Origin: Micropterus salmoides
Taxonomy: Eukaryota > Chordata > Actinopteri > Centrarchiformes > Centrarchidae
Assembly (NCBI RefSeq): GCF_014851395.1
Contig: NW_024041373.1
Coordinates: 1,099,929 to 1,163,928 of the forward strand
Direction of reading: 5' to 3'
Length of the DNA: 64,000 nucleotides
The notes under the pieces were generated by a model that was not told the DNA's origin, did no database searches, and saw only the letters and a list, made by a program, of their open reading frames with translations. Positions 45,801 through 58,100 of the stretch are shown here, in pieces. A program made the position numbers and the translations under genes. Positions within the stretch are counted from its first letter, which is position 1; each line of letters starts with the position of its first letter.

Positions 45801-46130
45801 GCTCAGCACGGCGGGCTGCCCCGCTCCGGTCGCCAACTACAATCCTCTCTTCCACGTAAAATGACTTCAATCCAACTGGCAAAGCGTCCGCCGCTGGCCT
45901 GCGTCCTTCCTGTGTGTTTTGGTGAAAGGGAGAGCGCATGCGGCAGTGTCTTTACCCCCCGCTGCTCGGTGTTAGATCCCGAGAGTCAGAGCCTCCATGC
46001 TTTTATTTACTGTGTGAATGGAGGTGAACGGAGTCGAAGGGATACAGCGGGCCGCGACCCAACACTGTCTAGCAGCGTCCTTTTCTCCTTTCTTCTCCAC
46101 TCCTGCCTTCATTCCTTTTCTTATTTTTTA
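45801..46130 (-). promoter_or_regulatory. zic-like 5' UTR and proximal promoter region
   Basis: GC- and CpG-rich sequence relative to the AT-rich surroundings, as expected for a developmental gene promoter. No start site can be fixed from sequence alone. Confidence 0.4.
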
Positions 46131-48214
46131 AACTAGCAGACCCACAAAGTTATAATAAAACAGGAGGGGGAAAAAAATCACATTCAGTGACTATACTGTG
46201 TCACAGTGTTTATTTGGAGGCAATTTGTGTTGAAATGAAAAATAACATAAAAGCTAGGCTATATATAGGCTACACACACACTTTGTATTTATGTATTTAT
46301 CTAGCATTTGTGGAACAATTGAAAGTGCACACACTAACATTCCCATTATCTAGGATGACAGTTTACTCACCAGTTTCAATGCTGTTATTTTTGATGTTTC
46401 TATTGTTATCCCGAAGAAAAAGAACAAAGAGTTTTCTTTGTGTCCAAAGCCTGATATAGCATAACCTCCCAGCCATAATAGGCCACTGTTTCCAAGAAAT
46501 GATTAAAAACAGGACAGCCCATGTTGGGAGGATTGTTTTTTTCTGCATCATAAACACCGAAATGACCTTTATGAATAAGAAGTGAGGGAGCTATGCTTTT
46601 TGCACTAAACCATAGATGTTAATGGATAAAAGTAAGTTAATATACAATAATACATTCATAATCATGAATACATAATAATAGTCATCTGATCTGCCTGGTA
46701 GTAGACTACTTTGACTACTTTACGCAGCGGAAGTGTTCTGCACAGGTGTGTAGTTATTTTTTTTAGTTGCACTGTGACAAAATACAGCTAAATCTAATTC
46801 TGGAGCCTTGCATTAAGTATTTATAGGACTGTTGGATTAGATTGTACAACAGAGTACTAGGGCCACTTTTCAAAGAAAAAAAACCCTACAGATTTTTTAT
46901 AAACATTATGACAATAAAGGTTTCATTTTAAGTAAGAAAAGGTGTGAAAAATGTCAAGGAACAAAAATCTATATTTTGTGAATAAATTAGTTGTAGCCTA
47001 ATATGTATAATATTTTGAGAAAAATACAAGGAATCATAGTAGTATAATACCAAATAAAAGTATGAAATTAAAATGGCTCTTAAATTATTAATTCATAAAG
47101 AATGAAAAGTAAAAGTACTCACTAAGAACAGTCCCATTAAATTGTTGTCTCTTTACATTATATTCACTACAGTTGTCAGATGAATGTAGTGCGGTAAAAA
47201 GAACACTATTTCTTTCTGAAATGTACTGCAAAAAGTGTTAACTATGTCAGATAATATAGAGTTGCCTTATATCTATTTTGAACTGATGAGTTTGTCTCAC
47301 TGTCACAACATTACTGGAATAATCTGACTAGAGTGGGTTGGCTGTAGCACTTGGGGACTTGATATTCTCCAGTCTGCTGTGCCAAAGCACAAAGACAACA
47401 AAACACAAATCAATGGTGTTCTCAAGCTCTCAAGAACTGCAACTAACAATTATTTTCACAGCAAAACAATTTATTTGTCACATACACAATCATACACAGG
47501 CCAGTGAAATTAGTAAAAGAATACATCTGTGTATTTCAGAGAAGTTAAATAGTATGACTGTGGATGAGTTTCATAGAACTAAAACAATATGACTGGTACA
47601 CATATTTTATGCAGTGTGTGGCAGGTGGATAGATTATTATTTGAATTATAAACTATGAAGGCTACGTGAAGTGAAAGTCCCTGGTTCAGGACCGGTTGGG
47701 AACTACAGGGGACCAGGGGGAGCTTGGCTCTTTATAAGGCATAAGAGCCCATGAAAACATGATTTATGAAATGCTGAGGGAGGGATCTCTAAAATATTGA
47801 CAATATGCTATTTTCACCATGCATTTCTATTTTTCTGTACCTTTATAATCATGGATCATGTGTAAAATTAGGCTGTTTTTGATGCATGATTCATGCATGA
47901 GGGTGATTCATCACTAATTCAATTTAATAAAGATATAAGCATGCGTGCTGTTCTTGTCATGACCATTGAAAAATGGCGTTCACTCACTTAAACACAAAAA
48001 TCATAAAAAAAAGTCTCACCCAGTATGCATGCCGAATTGCCATGATCCATTTAAGATAAAGCACCAGGTGAAACGCTAAAAAAGTTTTGTACAGCAAGAA
48101 GGACACATCTTCCCACCTTTGCTGTCAATGATATTGTCATGTTGTCATAGACTCCAATGCAATCTGACTTCTTTTTGCAACCGGTGGAGTTGTAATTTTA
48201 TTTAGAGACCCAAC
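46131..48214. other. Spacer between zic and vps8, no gene recognised
   Basis: AT-rich sequence. Regulatory elements may be present but cannot be recognised without comparison. Confidence 0.5.
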
Positions 48215-48660
48215 AATTCCCACCAGCAAGCACTTGGCTACACAGGCAAGGAAAAACTCCCTTGAGGCAGAAACCTCAAGAAAGACTCAGTGTGTGGCCA
48301 TCTGCTTCGACTGGTTGGGAGGGGGGGGGTGGCAACACAACATTTATACAGGAAATACAAACAGTAGTAGTAGTGGTACAGAAAATGAATAATGGTACTG
48401 ATGATTATAGTAATATAAATGATTATAAGAATACCAGTTATAATTGTAGCAGTGGATGTTGTACAGGAACAAGAGGGCAGCAGGTGACTCGCAGACACAG
48501 ATCCAGACTCTACGTCTCCAGGGGGATGAGGTGTGGCTGCCCACCCGCCCCGCCTGGGGTTCTGCCTGTCAGGGAGATCCAGCTGCACAGAGTGGAGCAG
48601 AGCTTGTATATGTTTTACAATTATGTAAAACATATACAAGCAGAAAATCGTGAAATAGTG
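48215..48660. repeat. Dispersed fish repeat
   Basis: AGCAAGCACTTGGCTACACA, AAGGAAAAACTCCCTTGAGG, CAGAAACCTCAAG and CCATCTGCTTCGACTGGTTG are hallmarks of a repeat common in fish genomes. The long frames on both strands here are by-products. Confidence 0.6.
48603..48642. repeat. Small perfect inverted repeat
   Basis: GCTTGTATATGTTTTAC and GTAAAACATATACAAGC are exact reverse complements separated by AATTAT. Confidence 0.9.
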
Positions 48661-49539
48661 ACTGCTTGGCAATATAACTGGAAAACACAACTAAGAAGAA
48701 TAAACAAGTTATCAAAATAGCTGAATGTAAAGCCCACTGCTTAGTAGAATCACCATACTATATACTATATAAAACTATAGTTTTTGTGTATTAGGAGGCA
48801 GTTTCAGCAAGAAAATTTGTATAAATTATCTGTACTATAATGATTGTCACGACAAGTTAAGCATAATATACATTTGCACGGCATGAATTCCAGCCATTCA
48901 TTAAATATTCACCAGTGTGTTGCACAGGTGCTACTTTGCTGTTCTTTCTCTCATTGTTAAGCTTCTGTTAATGAAACTCAACACTTCCTGCAGATGTTTC
49001 ACTGTGAATCCTCGTCTCTCCACTCTCTGTTCTTCTACTGACATTGACATTGAATTGTAGAATCTTTTCACTTGTTTCTGTGTGAAACAAAATACCTAAA
49101 AGAATAGGTGTGTTCCTTCAGCTCTACACATTGTAACATTACAGTATCATACAGTTTATATTTCTGTGTTTAAAAGTTTCATTTAAAGTTAAATAGACTG
49201 ACCAATCACAACACAACAGGGTGGCACAAATATAATATAAAGCTACTCTCCTCAAAAAGAAATTCTCCAAAAGTGGTGAGGGCTGAGATCTTTCCCATTT
49301 CACATGTTGGTCTGGTCTAAGGACATCTACATACCAGTTATAGTCATTACATCACTTTCTGGCAGCAGGTAGCAAGCCTTGTGTGAAAATCCTCATTTGA
49401 TTTACATGACCTTTTCACTGTGTTATCAACACTTGATCTACTGGGAAGTAATGTATAATTAGTTAATTGAAAACAATTAATTATCATTCATACAGCTTAT
49501 AGGAACATGACGTACAGTTAGTGCATGCTCTACAGAAAG
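48661..49539. other. Spacer, nothing recognised
   Basis: No coding, RNA or repeat feature supported. Confidence 0.5.
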
Positions 49540-49975
49540 GCAAGACAAGTTTAATTGTATAGCACATTTCAACAAGGCACTTACAAGTGCTTTACATAAA
49601 ACAAAAGCAGCATAATATCAAAAGACGTCTAAATACAATTAAAAAGAATTAAAAGGAAAATAAAAACAAGATAAAACAGGACAGTAACATTTACAGTGCA
49701 GTGTAGATAGCAATAAAAGGTGATCAAAAAGCCTTGATTTAAAAGAACTGAGAGTTGCAGCAGACCTGCAGTTTTCTGGGAGTTTGTTCCGGATATCTGG
49801 TGCATAAAAACTGAACGCTGAATCTCCATGTTTAGTTTTGACTCTGGGAACAGAAAGCAGACCTGAGAGGTCTGGATGGTTCATAGTGTAGCAGAAGATC
49901 AGAAATGTGTTCAGTCCCAGAACTATTCAGAGCTTTATAAACCAACAGCAGTATGTTTTAAATCAATTATATGAC
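49540..49975. repeat. Dispersed fish repeat (LINE-tail-like)
   Basis: TTTAATTGTATAGCACATTT, GTGCTTTACATAAAACAAAA and TTCAGAGCTTTATAAACCAA are blocks of a repeat found throughout fish genomes. Its right part forms the left arm of the palindrome at 49915. Confidence 0.55.
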
Positions 49976-50226
49976 CGACAGGAAGCCAGTGGAAAGACCT
50001 GTGCAACGTCTGCACTGAAAAAAATATTGTTTTTTTTATTTATTTATTTATTTATTTTTTTATTTTTTTATTTATTTTTTAATAAAATAAAAAAATAAAT
50101 AAATAAAAAAACAATATTTTTTTCAGTGCAGACGTTGCACAGGTCTTTCCACTGGCTTCCTGTCGGTCATATAATTGATTTAAAACATACTGCTGTTGGT
50201 TTATAAAGCTCTGAATAGTTCTGGGA
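49915..50226. repeat. 312-bp near-perfect palindrome
   Basis: Arms 49915-50037 and 50104-50226 read as exact reverse complements about the centre 50070/50071. Examples are TCCCAGAACTATTCAGAGCT against AGCTCTGAATAGTTCTGGGA. The middle is T-rich then A-rich and can also pair. The identity stops sharply at both outer ends. Confidence 0.92.
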
Positions 50227-51234
50227 AAAAAATATTGTTACCACCTGCACCAAATGTGGCAAGTATATCTGTAAGGACCACACCTCGTCATGCATCTCCT
50301 GCTGCACATGAACTGAACAGCTCTCTCTCTCACACACAGACACACACACGCTTTCTGATTTGTTTTTCAAATCAATTCTTTCAGTTCATTAGCTTTATTA
50401 GCATGAAAGTATAGAAAGCAATTTTGAGACACAAAATAGTACTATTAAAAACAAATCCACAAACCAATAACACAACATAGATAAACTACAACATGTAAAA
50501 GCAAAACGGTCCACATGTGTACATGTTACTTTGTGTGTCTGTGTGATAGGCTTTGTCAAGATAATTATTTGTCATATTCAGTAATGTTGTTTCAACTAGT
50601 GTTCCTGCAGTTTGCTACATGCAGTCACATATTGTACAGTTAAGTATACTGTATGCTGTTTGTAGGTACTTCTCCTAATAGAATCTTTTCACTGCCATCT
50701 AGCTCTGTGAAGTTTGGGACTAAAAAATCCAATTTCTTAAAGTGTTGCACTGTGATATTTTTTTATTTGTCACATTTTAAGAGGAAGTGCATCTGTGTCT
50801 CTGCCTCACCTGTCATGCAGCGATCAAAGACTCTTTCATCTGTTGACAGCCCAGGCTTCTTGTGTAGTCCTTTCTCTGTGGCTAGACTGTGGTCACTGAG
50901 CCTGTATTTGGTCAGGATCTGTCTCTGCTTTGTATCTCTGACAGTGAAGAGATAATCTACCAGTTCTATTCATGTTTTGGGGCACAAAAGCAATTAAGTT
51001 TTCAGTTCTTCAGTTTGTAGTGCCTGAAATCTCAGTGTGCATGCTCAGTTTGAGATGTCACCTTTTTTAATGTTAAGAAACAATGTGTTATAGATGATCA
51101 GTTATTAATTTCTCTCTCTCTCTAAATGCAATCTCCTTTAGCAACAAGACTGGTTCAAAGTGATCTTGTATATCTGCTTCATTTCTAAACAAAACTTGAA
51201 CAATTTGCATGTTTGGCCATAACACAGGATGTAA
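50227..51234. other. Spacer, nothing recognised
   Basis: No supported feature. Confidence 0.45.
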
Positions 51235-51600
51235 ACTTTAGATTGTACAGCGCTTTTCAAGAACATTAACATTCACACTGAAAACACAGAAGATAAAATG
51301 ACCACCCGAGCCACATAAAAAAGTGGCCTAAAAAACACAGTACATAATAAAGATACGTAATAAATACCCAACACATAGTAAAAAAACATGATAAATACAC
51401 ATTGTGTGGTAAAAAATGTTTAATACATAGAACATAAACACATAAGATGCAGACCAGTCTCTAAACAGGTGTGTCTTTAGCTGCCTTTGAAAGAATCCAT
51501 AGAATCAGCAGACCGAAAGGTGTGGGCAGAGCATTTCAAAGTTTGGGTGCAAGGGCCTCACGCTGCTGTTCAACATGAAGTAAAACTTGACGTGTCTAAA
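51235..51600. repeat. Probable dispersed fish repeat
   Basis: A TACAGCGCTTTTCAAGAACA start and a GCAGAGCATTTCAAAGTTTG segment resemble fish repeats of the same general type as 49540. Low certainty. Confidence 0.4.
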
Positions 51601-52092
51601 CTGCTTGCAGTGCCAAATACTCATGTAGATTGGCAAACAGCCTCCTGTGCTGAACGCAGTTATACCAACCCCCACAAGGCACATGCAAGGGGCGAGGGCC
51701 CGTTCAACTGCTTGCAGCTTTAATATCAAGGATATTTTTATATCAAGGATATTTTTATTTATTTATTTTGTTTTACCATTTTAAAATGTTGCCATATTTT
51801 ATGGACTGTCACAAGTTTTTTGTAATAGTCACATCATATATTTGTAACACATACATATCACATTTGTATTTTGTTGTTTTTATGATAGTAATCTTAATAT
51901 TTTTTATTAATAATTATGAATATATAACAATAATTTAATTAGCAAAAACTACTGTGTGTTTTCAGCCAGCTTGTGAGTTCTGTATCTTTTAGAGACTTTA
52001 TTCTGAAAAACTCAACCGGAAAATGTAATTAATGTATTTCCTGCCAGAGGAGTGACAGACAGGCTAGCTTCTCTGTCCATGTTATCCCAGAG
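51601..52092 (+). promoter_or_regulatory. vps8: vps8 upstream region and 5' UTR
   Basis: The last ~150 bp before the ATG contain the presumed 5' UTR. The flanks of exon 1 are CpG-containing. No TATA box was identified. Confidence 0.35.
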
Positions 52093-52164
52093 ATGTCGGA
52101 GTCTCCGGACGCCCGCAGCCTACTCTCTGCATCCTCCCAGCTCAACCTGATGGAGGTGGACGCG
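52093..52164 (+). CDS. vps8: vps8 coding exon 1
   Basis: 24 codons, MSESPDARSLLSASSQLNLM and EVDA, then donor GTGAGA in phase 0. The N-terminus differs from human VPS8, so this exon is assigned by phase, ATG context and position, not by homology. Confidence 0.7.
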
Positions 52165-55100
52165 GTGAGAGACTCTCTACTTCTTCTACTGTCGTGGCGA
52201 CTCAGACTTGAGGGAGAATTAACTGTGTGCCGCCGCAGCAGTCTGTTGTTGACACCGGATGAGAAGTGGCGCTGCGCAGCGGCTGCTCTAAATGCTGCTC
52301 CTAGCTAACGTTACACTTTACTCTTCAGCCGTAGGAAGAATTCATTTCTGTTAATAACGAAGGCAGCATGAGTTCATGACAGCTCCGAATGAGGCCCAGC
52401 TGCGCAGGTCTGCTTCTCCAGGAGCTGCCCATTGTAGCCTAACGTTACGGGAAAACGGCATGGGATTTTATGGAGACATGTCTGTGTTGTATTAAATTTA
52501 GCACTTAATTAAAGTTAGTTAAGCAAGAGACGTTAACCAAACCCTCTTCAGTTGAAACCACCAATGTTGCTACTTAAGCCTGAGCTTTGTAACTTTATCA
52601 AGGCGTTTTCGGACAGACTACATTAACTTAGTCTATTACACTGTCCTAAAGTTTGCTAAAATGCAGCTCGCGCTCAGCGGTGTAACATTTATTAAAACAA
52701 GAAAGCTTGTCACTAGCTGTAGGCTATCTCAGACAAAGAGTGAATGTGTTCTCTTCAGAAATCTAAAAGTAAGTGTGTGTTTACTGGTACAACTTGCCGT
52801 CCGCGGCGCCGTCACTTCCCGTTGTGCTTCTCCTCCTACACGTCCAACAAACTGGAGTAAACTGATCCAAAGGCTGCTGTTCGGTGTATATGTATAAATG
52901 TTATACATTGGATATGATTCATATAAATAAGTGTGTGTGTGTGTGTGTGTGTGTGTATTTGTACCCTAACGCTGGTCATTTGAGTGGGTCCCTATTTAAA
53001 ATGTGTTTTTTTGACAAATGATAGTGTTAAACTTGTAATGGATAGGTATCGTTAGGAAACTCTTATTGGTTCTTTTTCATTACTGAAAGTGCTTTTTAAA
53101 AATATATTTAAATAAAGACTATATTCAGAACAGGATTTGAATTGAATATCTTAAATATAACTAAATATTATTTCTGCACCACGGCCTTTCTGCTCTGCTG
53201 AGCAAAGTCAGTGTGTGTGTGTGTGTGTGTGTGTTTTCTGGAGCTCACAGAGGGCAGGATTTAGATAGTTTCAACACGGATTTGTCATTCACAAAGTAAC
53301 ATTAAGAAAATCACAGGAAAAGGAGTGTCAATAGTGAGTTTACTGTGTCAGATGCAGGACGTGTACCTGTCAACATCTCTGCAGCTTCCAGCACACCTGT
53401 AGCCGGTAGTGATGACAACACTAATACAGAAATGGGGACTATTTCCAGGGAGCCTGCAATGTCACGCCTTTCCATTGGCAGAATGAACAGTAGTTGGTTT
53501 TGTGGTGCATTCAAGCACAATAGATTATATTTGCTTGAAGATCCTTAAGTGCATTCTAGGCAGATGTTGGAAAGGTGTAAATGCATCTGTAACTCCAAGA
53601 AGCATACGTAAGCTTTACACCTCCCATAGCATAACAGTGTATGTCAGTGTGTATGCTGTGGAAATGAGCCATTGTTCTTATTAAAGTAACAAGGACAAAT
53701 GTCCCCAGCCAACCGAGCTGCTGTAGCATTTATCTGATGCGGGATCATCTCAACCACTGAAGGATCTGTGTGGATGAGGGAGCGGTGTGAGTTAGAGCCA
53801 GTGGAGGTGTCAACTTTTGTCTTGCTTGTAGTTCATAAATACGATTCATTCATGTGGTTGTGGATCATTGTTAGCTAACACTAGCTAGACTGTTATTGTT
53901 GTAAATAAACTGCTATGTGCAGAAGTAGTTTTTGGCAGTTACCTGACATCAGATATCGCCTTCTTCTCGACAGGAGGTGACCCTGATTTGCATGTAGCCT
54001 GGGAAACCTAAAATGGATTGCAATCAGATTTGTGTTCCGGCCAACAGAAACACGTATATGTGACTAAGTGTAAATTAAATTGTCTGAACTTTCACCTGGA
54101 TATAAACAAGTGTAAATGGGGCCTGTAAGACTGAGATGACTGTAAAATCCATCTTACCAACCTTCTTACACGTACTGTTCTAAACAAGAGGAATGAATGC
54201 CCCCTAAAATTAAGGCACATTGTTAAAGTACAAAGCTTTTATTAATGTGGCCAGTGTATATTGACTGCACAGTGGTTCTCATCAGGGTCAAACACACACA
54301 GACAGGTAAATACTAGACGGACAGCGGGGCATATTTCTATTTCTAGTAGGTTATTTCTTATTTTATTTTTTAGTACTCACTACTTGAATCTGCTCACCTT
54401 GCTTTTACCTTCAGTTCTCTTTTCCCGACACACACACACACACCTGCTTGGTACGGTTGGGATTCACCAGAGGCCCCGCAATTCGATATTATCACAATAC
54501 TTATGTCACGATACGATATTATTGCGATTTTAAACATATTGCGATGTATTGGAATTACTTTTATCCAACTTTAAATTGTGTCCCCAAAGGAAAGCTCTTT
54601 TTCTAGGGCCTGAAAAAGCAATTGATTTTATTATTATAGTGCCAAAAAGGTAAAATTCTCATGTACAATTTCTGTAATAAAAGATCGATACTTGGCGTCC
54701 GCGTATCGATACAGTATTGCCACGAAAAATATCGTGATACTATGCTGTATCGATTTTTTTCCCCCCACTCCTCCTGCAAAGGTTTTTTGTTGACACACAA
54801 AACTTGAAAATAAACTATTCAGGAATATGCCAGAAAGAAGACCAATACTTTTCCTGCTCTGTCACAGGCTGCATTATAGATGGATTTTTAAACATATTTT
54901 GCAGTTATAGCCTTAATGACCATTCTTTCTGCACAACGGACACTCCACTCCTGTTTTGTCATTTCTGACAGTGCACAAGCATTGACAGTTCTCTTGTTTA
55001 ATTCCTATTGGCTGAAATGCTGTATGTACATCATTTTGCTAGACAGTGATTTAATCATCCATGCAACTGACATGGATTTATATAAATTAATATAAATATG

Positions 55101-58100
55101 GAGAGGTTGCTAGTCAGATTATTACTGTGGTTGTACAGTGGGTACGGAAAGTATTCAGACCCCTTTAAATTTTTCACTCTTTGTTTCATTGCAGCCATTT
55201 TCCAAAAATCAAAAAAGTTCATTTTATTTTTCAGTAATGTACACTCAGCACCCCATCTTGACAGAAAAAAACAGAAATGTGGAAATTTTTGCAAATTTAT
55301 TAAAAAGAAAAACTGAAATATCACATGGTCATAAGTATTCAGACCCTTTGCCGTGACACTCATATTTAACTCAGGTGCTGTTTCTGTTTCTTCTGATCAT
55401 CCTTGAGATGGTTCTACACCTTCATTTGAGTCCAGCTGTGTTTGATTATACTGATTGGACTTGATTTGGAAAGCCACACACCTGTCTATATAAGACCTTA
55501 CAGCTCACAGTGCATGTCAGAGCAAATGAGAATCATGAGGTCAAAGGAACTGCCTGAAGAGCCCAGAGACAGAATTGTGGCAAGGCACAGATCTGGCCAA
55601 GGTTACAAAAAAATTTCTGCTGCACTTAAGGTTCCTAAGAGCACAGTGGCCTCCATAATCCTCAAATGGAAGACGTTTGGGACGACCAGAACCCTTCCTA
55701 GAGCTGGCCGTCCGGCCAAACTGAGCTATCGGGGGAGAAGAGCCTTGGTGAGAGAGGTAAAGAAGAACCCAAAGGTCACTGTGGCTGAGCTCCACAGATG
55801 CAGTCGGGAGATGGGAGAAAGTTGTAGTAAGTCAACCATCACTGCAGCAATCCCCTAGTCGGGGCTTTATGGCAGAGTGGCCCGACGGAAGCCTCTCCTC
55901 AGTGCAAGACACATGAAAGCCCGCATGGAGTTTGCTAAAAAACACCTGAAGGACTCCAAGATGGTGATAAATAAGATCCTCTGGTCTGATGAGATAGATT
56001 GAACTTTTTGGTGTTAATTCTAAGCGGTATGTGTGGAGAAAACCAGGCACTGCTCATCACCTGTCCAATACAGTCTCAACAGTGAAGCATGGTGGTGGCA
56101 GCATCATGCTGTGGGGGTGTTTTTCAGCTGCAGGGACAGGACGACTGGTTGCAATCGAGGGAAAGATGAATGCGGCCAAGTACAGGGATATCCTGGACGA
56201 AAACCTTTTCCAGAGTGCTCTGGACCTCAGACTGGGCCGAAGGTTTACCTTCCAACAAGACAATGACCCTAAGCACACCGCTAAAATAACGAAGGAGTGG
56301 CTTTACAACAACTCCGTGGCTGTTCTTGAATGGCCCAGCCAGAGCCCTGACTTAAACCCAATTGAGCATCTCTGGAGAGACCTGAAAATGGCTGTCCACC
56401 AACGTTTACCATCCAACCTGACAGAACTGGAGAGGATCTGCAAGGAGGAATGGCAGAGGATACCCAAATCCAGATGTGAAAAACTTGTTGCATCTTTCCC
56501 AAAACGACTCATGGCTGTATTAGATCAAAAGGGTGCTTCTACTAAATACTGAGCAAAGGGTCTGAATACTTATGACCATGTGATATTTCAGTTTTTATTT
56601 TTTAATAAATTTGCAAAAATTTCTACATTTCTGTTTTTTTCTGTCAAGATGGGGTGCTGAGTGTACATTACTGAGAAATAAAATGAACTTTTTTTGATTT
56701 TTGGAAAATGGCTGCAATGAAACAAAGAGTGAAAAATTTAAAGGGGTCTGAATACTTTCCGTACCCACTGTATGTAGGGCTCAACGATTAATTGCATTTG
56801 CGATCTTATCACGATATGATAAAACGAGATTTTCTAATCACAAAGGCTGCGATTGCACTTCACATGACACGCAGGAGTAAACCAGTCAGAGGAAGCATCA
56901 ACTTCGCACGTTATGCTTTACCTTGTTGTTGTACAATGGCCTTAAGCTTGAGAGAAGCCGGCGTTGTCGGAGAATTACTAAGCTTGTCTATTAAACATAA
57001 GAGGCGTCACTTGGTTTTATTTTCGTTGGCCAACTTTTGAATTAAACCTCAAACTGAGTATTTTTTGGAGGTTTTTGAGATAGATGCATTAATTGGTGGT
57101 TGAACTGTGGGATTTATATTGAGTGCTTAAAGTATAACACACTGTGGTGAACTTAGTTTTTCTTGTGGTCTGTAGATAGGCCGACCTGAGGATATTATAT
57201 CATATTATTTAATGCTACGATTTGACTCAAATGATCTTTTTCATATTATTAAAATTTGATACTTCTTGTCCACCATTGCTCATAATAATAATTCATGCAA
57301 TTCATGCACCACCTAATTTCATCATAACACAGGGCTGACCTTTAATCTATCTAATAATGTGTTGTTCATGCTATACACTGATTTATCGTCCTTTTTGAAT
57401 AATACAGGAGGTAAAGAGCTTAAAAATGAATTGCATATTAAATTGCAATCGCAATATTGGTAAAAAAAAATCGCAATTAGATTATTTTCCTAAATTGTTC
57501 AGCCCTAGTTGTAGTTGAGTTTTTTTTAACCTCTTTCTGTAAAAAAACAAACAAAAAAAACACAGTTAATGCCCGTTATTATTAAAGCTTCTGATTTATG
57601 ACCTGGAATAAAACATTCGAAAGACTTGATTTATTTACGTTGTTCATGGACCAATGATCCCCCAGATTATTATATATATATATGGCAGAGACCGTTTTCT
57701 TGCTGTTTCAAATCTCCCAGCTTTAATACCTTTCTCAAAATGTCTGTGACATAGCCAGTACAAAGCAAATGTGGTCTCTTCATGGAGTATTACTTGTTGT
57801 TCTGATCTGGTCATCAACAGTTAAAAGGTGAAATTTGCATAATAAGTAGGAAGGGCAGAGATGTTGTTAAGTGCAAAAACTGATCCCTGTCCACCAACAG
57901 GTACTACTCAGAATTTTTTTTTCTAATTTACAAAATAATTAAGATGAAATCTGATGATTTTAATGTTTTCTACAAAACAATATCACTGTGGTTTGGTCTC
58001 AAGATCTCATTCTACAATTTAGTTATCTGACGCTGCAGTTTGGTGGTCTGATAATAGTGTTACACCCGCCCTCCACCCATGTGTCCATGGAATTCACTCT

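Noticed and set aside
45801..45836. Extension of the zic protein by 12 codons upstream of the ATG
   Set aside because: The upstream codons start with TTG directly after an in-frame TAG, and no ATG precedes them. The ATG at 45800 is the simpler start.
45282..45864. Plus-strand open frames of 120-124 codons over zic exon 1
   Set aside because: Antisense shadows of the GC-rich zinc finger exon.
48238..48720. Overlapping 150-codon frames on both strands
   Set aside because: They lie in a dispersed fish repeat and show simple Ile/Thr/Tyr-rich or mixed sequence without conservation.
46131..52092. A zic2 gene head-to-head with the zic-like gene
   Set aside because: I looked for a second zinc finger domain on the plus strand and found none in the window.
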